A stretch of DNA of 36,290 nucleotides from Flavobacteriaceae bacterium (GTDB taxonomy: Bacteria > Bacteroidota > Bacteroidia > Flavobacteriales > Flavobacteriaceae), in the NCBI GenBank assembly GCA_024743095.1, contig JANSXF010000045.1, forward strand, positions 1 to 36,290. Reading direction: 5' to 3'. Below, piece after piece: positions 8,077 through 16,660 of this stretch (positions within the stretch are counted from its first letter, which is position 1; the number at the start of each line of letters is the position of its first letter). Below the pieces are notes generated by a model. The model saw nothing but the letters and a program-made list of their open reading frames with translations, did no database searches and was not told where the DNA came from. The position numbers were made by a program, and so were the translations under genes.

Positions 8077-9663
8077 ATGTTGGTAAAGACCCATACCGCT
8101 ACCCTTCAGGGCATCACCGCCCGGACCGTTACCGTGGAGACCAAGATCAGCCGCGGCATCCAGTGTACCTTGGTCGGGCTTCCCGACAATGCCGTCAAGG
8201 AAAGCCTAAAACGGGTGGACAGTGCACTTGCGGAATCGGGCTTCCGGATGCCGGGCAAAAAGATCTTGATCAACCTCTCCCCCGCCGACCTGCCCAAGGA
8301 AGGCACGGCCTTTGACCTGGCGATGGCAGTTGGGATCCTAGCGGCCTCGGAACAGATCCCCCTGAAGGGATTGGACGGTTTTCTGATGTTGGGGGAACTT
8401 TCCCTGGACGGGAGCCTTTTACCGGTCAAGGGGGTGTTGTCCGCTGCGGTACTGGCCAAGGAAATGGGGTACGAAGGACTATGGGTACCGAAGACCAATG
8501 CCCGCGAAGCGGCCCTGGTCGATGGGATCAACGTGTATGGACTTGACCATTTGGGGCAGGTCGTTACCGTCTTGGACGGTACGCAGGAAAAGAAGTCCCT
8601 TAGGGCAGGTGCTCCCAATATGGGGACCTTGGATCCTCAGATCGATGAGCTTGATTTTTCGGAGGTCATGGGACAGGAATCCTGCAAACGTGCCATGGAG
8701 ATTGCGGCTGCTGGGGGACACAATATCCTATTGATCGGACCCCCCGGGGCCGGGAAGACGATGATGGCTCAACGGCTGCCGACCATCCTGCCGCCCTTGG
8801 CTGCCTCGGAGGCCTTGGAAACCACCCAGATCCATTCCCTTTCGCAGAACCATTTGGCCAATTCCCTCGTCCAGGTCCGTCCGTTCCGGAGCCCCCATCA
8901 TACCATCAGCGATGTGGCCCTCGTCGGTGGGGGTGCGCCGCCCCAGCCGGGGGAAATCTCCCTTGCCCACAATGGGGTGCTCTTCCTGGATGAGTTCCCC
9001 GAGTTCAAGCGGACGACTTTGGAGGTGCTCCGCCAGCCTTTGGAAGAGGGTTACGTGACCATTTCCAGGGCAAAGGCATCGGTACGGTACCCTTCCCGAT
9101 TTATGTTGGTGGCCTCGATGAACCCCTGCCCTTGTGGTTTTCTGGATCATCCGACCGTTCCCTGCTCCTGCTCGCCCGTGGAGGTGCAGAAATACCGCAA
9201 CAGGATATCCGGTCCCCTGTTGGACCGCATTGACTTGCATGTCCTGGTCTCCCCGCCTTCCTTTGAGGACCTTACCGCACCGACCCCATCGGAGGACAGT
9301 AGGGCCATCCGTGGGCGGGTGTTGCGGGCCAGGGACCTACAGGCCTTTCGATTCCCTAACGGTCAGGGTCACCTTACCAATGCCCAAATGTCGTCGTGGA
9401 TGGTCCGAGAATGCTGTGCCCTGGATGCCCAGGGGCAGTGGATCCTAAAAACGGCCATGGAACGGCACGGGCTTTCGGCGCGGGCCTATACCCGGATCCT
9501 AAAGGTGGCGCGAACCATCGCCGACCTGGAGGGGTGCCCAGAGATCGGGGTCAAACATTTGGCGGAGGCCATCCGTTTCCGGGGCCTTGACCGTCCGTCC
9601 TTTGGGAAGGGCCAATCTTCGGGGTTTGCTTCCTATCCCCTCCATAAAGTGGGCGGGAAGTAG
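8077..9663 (+). CDS. comM: ComM/YifB family AAA+ ATPase (Mg-chelatase-like)
   Basis: Cytosolic AAA+ protein of 528 residues, the usual family length. Members (ComM) are hexameric helicases that promote branch migration during integration of transformed DNA. Visible parts: an N-terminal ChlI/Lon-like domain (about 20-140, 'GIQCTLVGLPDNAVKESLKR'), Walker A GPPGAGKT at 221-228, Walker B LFLDEF with Asp305 and Glu306, the family's Cys cluster (MNPCPCG followed by PCSCSP), 'LDRIDLHV', and a C-terminal Mg-chelatase domain. All key motifs are intact. It ends 46 bp before the convergent integrase gene. Confidence 0.95.
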   Translation: MLVKTHTATLQGITARTVTVETKISRGIQCTLVGLPDNAVKESLKRVDSALAESGFRMPGKKILINLSPADLPKEGTAFDLAMAVGILAASEQIPLKGLDGFLMLGELSLDGSLLPVKGVLSAAVLAKEMGYEGLWVPKTNAREAALVDGINVYGLDHLGQVVTVLDGTQEKKSLRAGAPNMGTLDPQIDELDFSEVMGQESCKRAMEIAAAGGHNILLIGPPGAGKTMMAQRLPTILPPLAASEALETTQIHSLSQNHLANSLVQVRPFRSPHHTISDVALVGGGAPPQPGEISLAHNGVLFLDEFPEFKRTTLEVLRQPLEEGYVTISRAKASVRYPSRFMLVASMNPCPCGFLDHPTVPCSCSPVEVQKYRNRISGPLLDRIDLHVLVSPPSFEDLTAPTPSEDSRAIRGRVLRARDLQAFRFPNGQGHLTNAQMSSWMVRECCALDAQGQWILKTAMERHGLSARAYTRILKVARTIADLEGCPEIGVKHLAEAIRFRGLDRPSFGKGQSSGFASYPLHKVGGK

Positions 9664-9709
9664 GATTTCATATGGTAACTTGCCTTGCTGTTCAATGTTT
9701 GGACAATCC

Positions 9710-11011
9710 CTATTTGACAATCCGTAGGCTGGGATACTTGGTCGGTTCCGTTCTTGGAACTGCATTGTTCTGGGCAACTTTCTTGGACCTGTCCAATTTG
9801 GCCCTTAAATTGGCCATGTCCTGACTTATCTTCTGTTCGATTACCCTGGCGTACCGCTTCGTGGTGGACAGCTTGGTATGGCCCAACAATTTGGAAACGG
9901 TCTCGATAGGCACTCCGTTGGTCAGGGTAATGGTGGTGGCAAAGGTATGGCGTGCGGAATGGAAGGTCAGTTGCTTTCCGATACCTGCCTTCTTTGCCAA
10001 AATCTTGATGTCCCGGTTCACGGTCTGGTTGGTGGGGATAGGGAGCAATTCTCCAGTACTTAGGATTCTGGGATCTTCTAAATAGACATTTAGAATCTCT
10101 TTTGCCTTCCATAATAGGGGTACCTTGACCGGCACACGGGTCTTTTGTCTGGTCACACTGATCCACTCTTCTCCGTCGACACCATTTATGATGTGCTGTG
10201 GCCTCAGTTGTTTGACCTCGATGTAGCTCAACCCGGTGTAACAGGAAAACAGGAACATATCCAACGTAAGTGCCAACCTTTTGTTCTTAGGCCTGAATTT
10301 TTCAAGGGTTCCAAGTTCGCTTTCTTCCAAAAAGGAAGCTTCCTTTTCCCTGAATTTCAATTGATACCGCTTGAACGGGTTGCTGGGTATCCAATCGAAC
10401 TTATGGGCGAGTCCCATCATTTTTTGGAACCTTTCCATGTGTTTCATGGCCCCGTTGTGCCCCAAGGGCTGACAGGCACGTAGTGGCTTACAGTTTTTTA
10501 GGTATTCTTCAAACTGAAGGATGAAGGCGAAATCAACTTGGCTCAAGTGGATGTCCTCCGTTTTGTGACTTGCGTTTAGATACTTTTTGAGATAGTTTTC
10601 CGTGGCGGAATAGTTCTTGGCCGTGCCCGGGGCCAATTTGGGGAGCTCCACTTGGTCGTGGAAGTTAATCAGTGCAGTCAGGGTGTGGCTGTCCTGTTCG
10701 CCTCCCAAATAACGTTCCTTTATTTTGTGGGCGGTGACGTATTCCTTTTTCCTGCCAAAATCTTCGTAACAGTCCCTTACCTCGGTGGCCACTTTATCGA
10801 GGTATGGGTTCAGGGTACTGGAAATCTTGGCACTTGGGTGGGCCCTTCCGGTACGGGAACACCATTCGTTTTCGTATATCATTCGCTTGACGCTGAAATC
10901 CGTTCGGATGCCATTCAGGGTAATCCGGGCGTAAATGGGCACTTTACCGTCGATACGTTTTTTTGAGGTCTTAATCCAGAAGTGGATGCCGAATTTTTTG
11001 TTGGGTCTCAT
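9710..11011 (-). CDS. Bacteroidetes-type tyrosine recombinase / integrase
   Basis: Site-specific recombinase of 433 residues: an N-terminal arm-binding domain (about 5-90, starting 'MRPNKKFGIHFWIKTSKKR'), a SAM-like core-binding domain (about 105-205) and a catalytic domain (about 220-400). The catalytic HxxR is His351/Arg354, then His378 (LLGHTK) and the nucleophile Tyr387 (KRYARV). The box I arginine position is Ser, in 'CYTGLSYIEV', as known for IntDOT of Bacteroides conjugative transposon CTnDOT. The ATG at 11011 was chosen because it begins the arm domain; the frame extends upstream without a domain. It is likely functional. No other mobile-element genes adjoin it, and DNA to its right is more AT-rich. 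Confidence 0.92.
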   Translation of the reverse strand: MRPNKKFGIHFWIKTSKKRIDGKVPIYARITLNGIRTDFSVKRMIYENEWCSRTGRAHPSAKISSTLNPYLDKVATEVRDCYEDFGRKKEYVTAHKIKERYLGGEQDSHTLTALINFHDQVELPKLAPGTAKNYSATENYLKKYLNASHKTEDIHLSQVDFAFILQFEEYLKNCKPLRACQPLGHNGAMKHMERFQKMMGLAHKFDWIPSNPFKRYQLKFREKEASFLEESELGTLEKFRPKNKRLALTLDMFLFSCYTGLSYIEVKQLRPQHIINGVDGEEWISVTRQKTRVPVKVPLLWKAKEILNVYLEDPRILSTGELLPIPTNQTVNRDIKILAKKAGIGKQLTFHSARHTFATTITLTNGVPIETVSKLLGHTKLSTTKRYARVIEQKISQDMANLRAKLDRSKKVAQNNAVPRTEPTKYPSLRIVK

Positions 11012-11140
11012 GTCTTTCGCTTTTGGGTTAAAAAACTCCTTGAAACGAAAGCCTGAATGCTTCGGTGGGCCCTTTGTTTTTGCTTTATCCGGCCACTGCA
11101 ATGGGGCTACGGATGGGGCACAATTAAAAGGGTCTCATTT

Positions 11141-11207
11141 GGCACCAAACCAAACCAAGAAAAATGTAACTCCTTGGTTTTTAGCTTGGTTACCTTATTT
11201 TGGTGCC
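11141..11207. repeat. Nested inverted repeats upstream of the integrase
   Basis: Outer arms GGCACCAAA (11141-11149) and TTTGGTGCC (11199-11207) are a perfect 9-bp inverted repeat. Inside, AAACCAAG (11152-11159) and CTTGGTTT (11173-11180) form a second perfect 8-bp pair with a 13-nt loop. The block sits 130-196 bp upstream of the integrase start. It could be a recombination, attachment or integrase-control site. Confidence 0.45.
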
Positions 11208-11339
11208 CTTTGGACACGCTCCTGTCGGGATGACTGGAAGAAAGTAATATTCACAATCTTCTAACAATCAATATTTTAAACTAATTTCTTCAACTGATTA
11301 ACCGAACTCTAAACTGCATTCAAAACGGTACATTCAGAG

Positions 11340-11366
11340 GCAAAACTTATGTGTGTTTTGCAAAAC
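11340..11366. repeat. GCAAAAC repeats with 12-bp palindrome
   Basis: GCAAAAC at 11340-11346 is followed after 8 bp by the perfect palindrome GTTTTGCAAAAC at 11355-11366, giving three copies of the same heptamer in two orientations. This could be an operator or recombinase arm sites. Confidence 0.35.
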
Positions 11367-11487
11367 AAATTTAATAAAACTTGAACTTGAATTGGCTTAA
11401 CAAAGCGCTAATTTTTCAATTCAAATACAACCATAAATGAAAAGTGCCATTATTTGTATAAAGAAACCCAATAAAATTAATTTTCCG

Positions 11488-12723
11488 CTAGAGGCTTTGG
11501 CTTTGCTTTATTTTTTTTACCCAAATAAAAAGAATTATAAACAATACAATTAAAATGGCTGGGAATATGGTCATATTTTGCATAGTGGCCTGACCTGCAA
11601 CCAACTCCAGTTCATCACCAGTAATTCCTTTTGCTTTTGCTATTGCCCTGTTCGAATCAATCCAAGCACCTATAATCGGCTGAAAGAAGGAACCAGCGAC
11701 CATTCCAACCGAACCCATAACCGACAAACCTATGGCGCCGCTTTTCGGGATTTTTTCAGCCACAAACCCTAGCATATTAGGCCAAAAGTATGCGATTCCA
11801 AAAGCATAAATGATAGCTGCCACATAGGCCATGCTTCCTGTTTGGGTACTGAATAAAAATATACCAATAAGCGTCAAAACACTAGCTGCCAAGAAAACAC
11901 CGGTTTGGTCCAACTTTTTAACAACAGCTCCTCCAAAGTACCTAACAACTGCCATTAGTCCGGTTACCAAAGCTAAAATCAGCATAGGTTCAGCACCGCT
12001 TCTTGCAAGTATCAATCCGACCCATTGTTGAGGCCCAAATTCTGAAGCCGCGGTTAGAGACATACATACCAACATAAAAATGAACAGTGGGGTTCCCATT
12101 GCTTTAAAATTATATGACAATGAAGCCTCTTCTTTTGTCTTTGCCTCTGGCCAAGGTTTTCCATAAAATAAATAAGCATAGATAAGGGTAGGAACCAACA
12201 ATATCCATATTTGAGATTGCCACCCAAACCCTCCGTCGGTCATGTATTTCGAAATCAAAGCCCCAATCACAATACCACCCGGAAACCACATATGAAAACG
12301 ATTCATCATTTTAATTATGGTATTTCCTTTATATAAATCCGCAATCATTGGATTACAAGCAGCTTCTGTACATCCATTTCCGAAGCCGATCAACAAGGTG
12401 GAAATCAGTAGTCCAGCATAACTTCCAGAATAAATTGTCATAATAATTCCAAAGGTATGTGCGAAAAAGGCAAACTGCATAATCAATTTTCCGCCGATTT
12501 TATTATATACCAACCCACCAATTATCATAGAAATGGGAAAGCCCAAGAACCACATGGAATTGATATACCCCAATTCCCCTCCTGAAAGGTTCAACTCCTC
12601 ACCCAATTGGGGAAGAATACCCGCTCTTATGCTAAAGGAAAAAGCATTGGTGATTACTGCAAAACAACTTGCGTAAAATAAAATAAGTCTTGTATTTTTT
12701 GATTCAATATTTGATGCTCCCAT
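11488..12723 (-). CDS. MFS sugar permease, FHS (fucose/glucose/galactose) type
   Basis: Inner membrane transporter of 411 residues with about 12 hydrophobic segments. 'GFGNGCTEAACNP' in the first half matches the FHS-family signature (G-x-G-x-x-E-x-x-x-NP) seen in L-fucose permease FucP. Such proteins are usually proton-coupled sugar symporters. It is the last gene of the minus-strand run after PEP synthase, with a 184-bp gap that holds an operator-like repeat. From context it probably moves a monosaccharide or sugar acid from periplasm to cytosol; the exact substrate cannot be read from sequence. Confidence 0.85.
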   Translation of the reverse strand: MGASNIESKNTRLILFYASCFAVITNAFSFSIRAGILPQLGEELNLSGGELGYINSMWFLGFPISMIIGGLVYNKIGGKLIMQFAFFAHTFGIIMTIYSGSYAGLLISTLLIGFGNGCTEAACNPMIADLYKGNTIIKMMNRFHMWFPGGIVIGALISKYMTDGGFGWQSQIWILLVPTLIYAYLFYGKPWPEAKTKEEASLSYNFKAMGTPLFIFMLVCMSLTAASEFGPQQWVGLILARSGAEPMLILALVTGLMAVVRYFGGAVVKKLDQTGVFLAASVLTLIGIFLFSTQTGSMAYVAAIIYAFGIAYFWPNMLGFVAEKIPKSGAIGLSVMGSVGMVAGSFFQPIIGAWIDSNRAIAKAKGITGDELELVAGQATMQNMTIFPAILIVLFIILFIWVKKIKQSQSL

Positions 12724-12760
12724 GCATTTTAAATTTATTAACGGTTAATTTTAATTGTCG

Positions 12761-12782
12761 GTTTGTCTGTACACGAACAAAC
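12761..12782. promoter_or_regulatory. Operator-like inverted repeat upstream of the MFS gene
   Basis: Arms GTTTGT and ACAAAC are perfect 6-bp inverted repeats separated by 10 bp that contain TGTACA. The site ends 38 bp before the MFS start, where a repressor or activator site would be expected. No cognate regulator gene is seen in the window. Confidence 0.3.
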
Positions 12783-12907
12783 ACTGGAAATTTCGATTAT
12801 TTACGTAAGCCCTTCTTATGTGACGGTCGCTCATGTACAAGTTTCCATTGTGCTTAAATTGTATTTGAGTTTTGAAAAAACAAATCCATATACCCAAGAT
12901 TTTTCTA

Positions 12908-15352
12908 TCACAGTTTACTTTCTATTTCCTTTACCACTTTCAAAGTTTTTAACATAGAATCCGGGGTAACTGAAATAGTATCTATCCCTTCCTCAATAAG
13001 GAACTTTGAGAAATCTGGAAAGTCCGAAGGTCCTTGACCACAAATACCTACTTTGGTCTTGTGCTTCTTGGCCGAGACTATCAACAATTTTATCATATCT
13101 TTAACAGCGGGATTGCGCTCATCATACAAATGAGCTACCAAACTGGAGTCACGATCAAGGCCTAGAACCAATTGAGTAAGATCGTTGGAACCAATGGAAA
13201 ACCCATCAATCATTGGAGCAAATTCATCTGCCAATATCACGTTGGATGGCAATTCTGCCATTAAATAGATTTCCAATCCGCGCTCTCCCCGTTTGAGACC
13301 ATTTTCTTCCATAATATCCAATACCTTGATCAATTCCTGAGGAGTCCTACAAAAAGGAATCATAATAGTTATATTTTCGAGTCCAAAATCGTCCCTTACC
13401 ATTTTGAGAGCTTTACATTCCAGCACAAATGCCTCTTTAAAGGTCTCGGAATAATATCTTGAAGCCCCACGCCAACCGATCATCGGGTTTTCTTCCTTGG
13501 GCTCAAAATAATTTCCTCCCAACAGGTTGAAATACTCATTGGTCTTAAAATCAGATAATCTTGTAATTACACGATTTGGATAAAACGCTGCACCTATTTT
13601 TGCTATTCCCTGCGCCAATTTGTTTATGAAAAAGGCTTCCTCCGATTCGTAACCCTTCATTAGTTCTTCTATCGATGCGGAAAGTGAAGGGTCGTTGAGC
13701 CCCTTGTGTTTTAACAGTGCCAAAGGATGTACTTTTATATAATTGTTGATGATAAACTCCTCCCGGGCCAGACCTACACCCCCATTGGGGATTTTTCTGT
13801 ATTGGAAAGCCAATTCTGGTGACCCAATGTTCATTAAAATCGGAGTTTTTGTCTTGGGAAATTCTGAATAGGCTGTTTCGTGAAGTTTATAGTTTATTTT
13901 TCCTTTGTACACTTTTCCAACATTCCCTTCCGCACACGATACGGTAATGTTTTGCCCATTTTTTAGCAAACTCGTTGCATTCGAAGCGCCCACAATGGCG
14001 GGGACACCAATTTCACGCGCCACAATTGCAGCGTGGCAGGTTCTTCCACCTTTCTCTGTGATTATGGCTGAGGCCTTTTTCATCAATGGTTCCCAATCGG
14101 GATCTGTCATTTCGGTGACCAGGACATTTCCCTCCGTGAAATCCGTTTCGTCCGAACTGCCATCCCGCCCGTCCAAAGTAAAGATTCGATGTACTTTTCC
14201 TGTTCCAATTTTATCACCAACAGCAACACCGTCCAAGATAAGTTTGTCCTTTAACTGGTCCTCGTCCTCGATTTCATATTCCTTTATATTATCCGACTGT
14301 TCTTGTGAGTGAATGGTCTCCGGACGCGCCTGTACTATAAAAAGTTCGTTGGTGAGCCCGTCCACGGCCCATTCGATGTCCATAGGACACCATGAACCCC
14401 TGCGCGAACTATAGTGTTCTTCAATTTTTTGGACCCATTGCGCCAGTTGCATTACCTGCGTATCCTTTAAACAAAAGGTGTCTTGGATACTCTGTTCCAC
14501 GGGGACCTGCCGAACCGTTTCAAATGGTTTGTTTCCATAAATCATTTTATGAGTCTTCCTGCCGAGCTTTTTGTCAATAATGGCATTAAAGCCTTTTTTC
14601 ATGGTTGGCTTGAACACAATGAATTCGTCCGGAGATATTTCACCCCCTACCACAAGTTCACCCAACCCATAGGCCCCATTAATCAAGATTACGTCTTTAA
14701 AGCCGCTCTCCGTGTCCAATGAAAAAGCAACGCCCGAAGCCCCCAAATCGGAACGTACCATTTTTTGGACGCAGACCGATAATTTGATCACAAAGTGATC
14801 AAAGCCCCGGGATGACCTATAGGAAATGGCCCGGTCCGTGTAAAGGGACGCAAAACAACTTCTTATTGCAGTCAACAACATTTCCCCTCCACGAATATTC
14901 AAGTAAGTGGATTGTTGCCCTGCAAAAGAAGCATCCGGTAGATCTTCAGCAGTTGCGGAGGAGCGTACAGCAATATCCGTGGCTTCTTGATTATAATCTG
15001 CGGATAAAATGTAATAAGACTCCAAAATCGATTTTTCAACTGAAACCGGGAATTTACCATTGGAAATCAATTTTCTGATATTGGACCCCGCTTTTCTAAG
15101 CTGAATTATATCAGATGTGTTCAGCCCTTCCAAAGCGTTATTTATTTTTTCCTTCAGATTATTTTCTGCAATAAAAGCATCATAAGCATCCACCGTTACT
15201 GCGAAACCACCGGGAACCCTAATATTTTGGGCCGTTAGCTTCTGGATCATTTCACCAAGGGAGGCGTTCTTACCCCCGACACTTGGCAGGTCGTCCATTC
15301 CGATTTCATCCAATCTTCGGATATACTTTTTATTGTTTTTCATAGCACTCAT
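12908..15352 (-). CDS. ppsA: Phosphoenolpyruvate synthase
   Basis: Converts pyruvate, ATP and water to PEP, AMP and phosphate for gluconeogenesis. The 814 residues match PpsA. They comprise an N-terminal ATP/pyruvate-binding domain starting 'IGMDDLPSVGGKNASLGEM', with 'ATDIAVRSSATAEDLPDASF'; the central phospho-histidine site 'GGRTCHAAIVAREIGVPAIV'; and a C-terminal TIM barrel with 'FSIGSNDLTQLVLGLDRDSS' and GICGQ near the end. I chose the ATG at 15352 from the family N-terminus; an ATG at 15343 is also possible, and the open frame continues to a TTG near 15499 without family similarity. It lies downstream of the lactate dehydrogenase gene and probably recycles the pyruvate that enzyme makes. 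Confidence 0.93.
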   Translation of the reverse strand: MSAMKNNKKYIRRLDEIGMDDLPSVGGKNASLGEMIQKLTAQNIRVPGGFAVTVDAYDAFIAENNLKEKINNALEGLNTSDIIQLRKAGSNIRKLISNGKFPVSVEKSILESYYILSADYNQEATDIAVRSSATAEDLPDASFAGQQSTYLNIRGGEMLLTAIRSCFASLYTDRAISYRSSRGFDHFVIKLSVCVQKMVRSDLGASGVAFSLDTESGFKDVILINGAYGLGELVVGGEISPDEFIVFKPTMKKGFNAIIDKKLGRKTHKMIYGNKPFETVRQVPVEQSIQDTFCLKDTQVMQLAQWVQKIEEHYSSRRGSWCPMDIEWAVDGLTNELFIVQARPETIHSQEQSDNIKEYEIEDEDQLKDKLILDGVAVGDKIGTGKVHRIFTLDGRDGSSDETDFTEGNVLVTEMTDPDWEPLMKKASAIITEKGGRTCHAAIVAREIGVPAIVGASNATSLLKNGQNITVSCAEGNVGKVYKGKINYKLHETAYSEFPKTKTPILMNIGSPELAFQYRKIPNGGVGLAREEFIINNYIKVHPLALLKHKGLNDPSLSASIEELMKGYESEEAFFINKLAQGIAKIGAAFYPNRVITRLSDFKTNEYFNLLGGNYFEPKEENPMIGWRGASRYYSETFKEAFVLECKALKMVRDDFGLENITIMIPFCRTPQELIKVLDIMEENGLKRGERGLEIYLMAELPSNVILADEFAPMIDGFSIGSNDLTQLVLGLDRDSSLVAHLYDERNPAVKDMIKLLIVSAKKHKTKVGICGQGPSDFPDFSKFLIEEGIDTISVTPDSMLKTLKVVKEIESKL

Positions 15353-15501
15353 TACTTGTTTGGTTATTTGCGAAATCGTTATAGTTGTTTGTTTGGAATT
15401 GGTCGTTTTTTTAAAATTGTCCTTCACATTACTTCTGGAATCAGGTCGGTCCACAACTTCCTTGTACGGCATATAATGGACAGACCTGAAATTTTTCAAT
15501 A

Positions 15502-16650
15502 TTATTTTATCAAATGGTTGGGAAAATCCCCTATGTTTTCGCAGCAGATCTGTTCCATTACTTGTTGCAGCTCCATTTTCAACAGTGAAATGGTGTGGTC
15601 GCCCCCTTTGGCTCCAAGTGCCGCCACACCATACATAAAAGATCTGCCCAAAAAAGTAAACTCGGCTCCTGACGCCATTGTCCTGGCTATATCCGGACCC
15701 GACCGTATACCGCTGTCCATCATCACCTTTATTTGATTGCCATATTCCTTGGCTATCCGAACCAATGGTCTTATGGTCGATTCTCCTGCATCTAATTGTC
15801 TCCCTCCATGATTGGACACTATAATTCCATCTAGTCCTAATCGAATAGCTTTCTCCGCATCCGCTTCATTGGACACGCCCTTAAGCACCAATTTTCCCTT
15901 CCACATATCTCGGATAGGCTTTATTTTTTCCTCGTTTAACCTACCGGAAAAAGTTTGGTCCATAAATTTCCCCAATTGTTTGAGGTCAAGCCCTTTTGGT
16001 ATATAAGGTTTTAGGGTCTCAAAATTTGGTTGTCCATGTACCAACGTCTTTAGGGCCCATTCCGGCCTGCCCAATATCTGCAAGATGTTCTTTACCGACA
16101 TTTTGGGAGGCATGGCAAGACCATTACGAATATCCCTTGGTCGAAACCCGAATGTTGGCACGTCGCATAGAATGACCAACACCGGACAGTCTGCAGCCGC
16201 TGCCCTATTGATAATATCATCCCTCAAGCTGTCTTCGGTGGGGTGGTACAGCTGGAACCATGCTCGGCCCTCGGTTAGTTCACCTATACGTTCAATACTG
16301 CTCGTGGTCACGGTACTAAGTATAAAAGGAATGTTGTGCTCGAAGGCGGCCTTGGCCAAAATTTCCGGGGCATTGGGCCACATGAGTCCTTGTAATCCAA
16401 CGGGGGCGATACCAAAAGGAGCATCATAAACATGACCAAACAATTCAGTTTTCATATCCGACCTGGTATGCTTGCTCAAATAGTAGGGCAAAAGTTCCAC
16501 TTCCCTGATATCTGAGGTATTCTTGTGCAGGTTCACATCTTCATTGCATCCACCATCCAGGTATTCAAAGGCGAAATTTGGAATTTTTTTCTTTGCTCTT
16601 TCCCTTAGGTCGTAAACCGAAGGGTACTTTTTATTTATACTTAAATCCAC
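15502..16650 (-). CDS. lldD: FMN-dependent alpha-hydroxy acid dehydrogenase, probably L-lactate dehydrogenase
   Basis: Oxidises a 2-hydroxy acid, most likely L-lactate, to the keto acid (pyruvate). Family signs: an N-terminal 'FAFEYLDGGCNED', the active-site stretch 'GIIVSNHGGRQLD' with catalytic His, 'KGVSNEADAEKAI', and 'VMMDSGIRSGPDIARTMASG' for FMN phosphate binding. I prefer the GTG at 16650, preceded by an A-rich stretch and giving the family N-terminus 'SINKKYPSVYDLRERAKKK'. The next in-frame ATG upstream (16725) lies inside the FAH gene and adds non-homologous residues. The start is 10 bp after the FAH stop, so the two are probably co-transcribed. Glycolate oxidase is the main alternative. 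Confidence 0.87.
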   Translation of the reverse strand: MDLSINKKYPSVYDLRERAKKKIPNFAFEYLDGGCNEDVNLHKNTSDIREVELLPYYLSKHTRSDMKTELFGHVYDAPFGIAPVGLQGLMWPNAPEILAKAAFEHNIPFILSTVTTSSIERIGELTEGRAWFQLYHPTEDSLRDDIINRAAAADCPVLVILCDVPTFGFRPRDIRNGLAMPPKMSVKNILQILGRPEWALKTLVHGQPNFETLKPYIPKGLDLKQLGKFMDQTFSGRLNEEKIKPIRDMWKGKLVLKGVSNEADAEKAIRLGLDGIIVSNHGGRQLDAGESTIRPLVRIAKEYGNQIKVMMDSGIRSGPDIARTMASGAEFTFLGRSFMYGVAALGAKGGDHTISLLKMELQQVMEQICCENIGDFPNHLIK

Positions 16651-16660
16651 CTTTTTGTTT

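Larger units (their letters stand above)
11012..11487. other. Gene-free region between integrase and MFS gene, with inverted repeats
   Basis: I see no gene in these 476 bp. The part from about 11230 onward is strongly AT-rich. It contains nested inverted repeats at 11141-11207 and a palindrome at 11355-11366, listed separately. Confidence 0.6.

Noticed and set aside
12763..12957. Plus-strand frame between MFS and ppsA genes
   Set aside because: Low-complexity hydrophobic sequence overlapping the ppsA end; nothing like a known protein.
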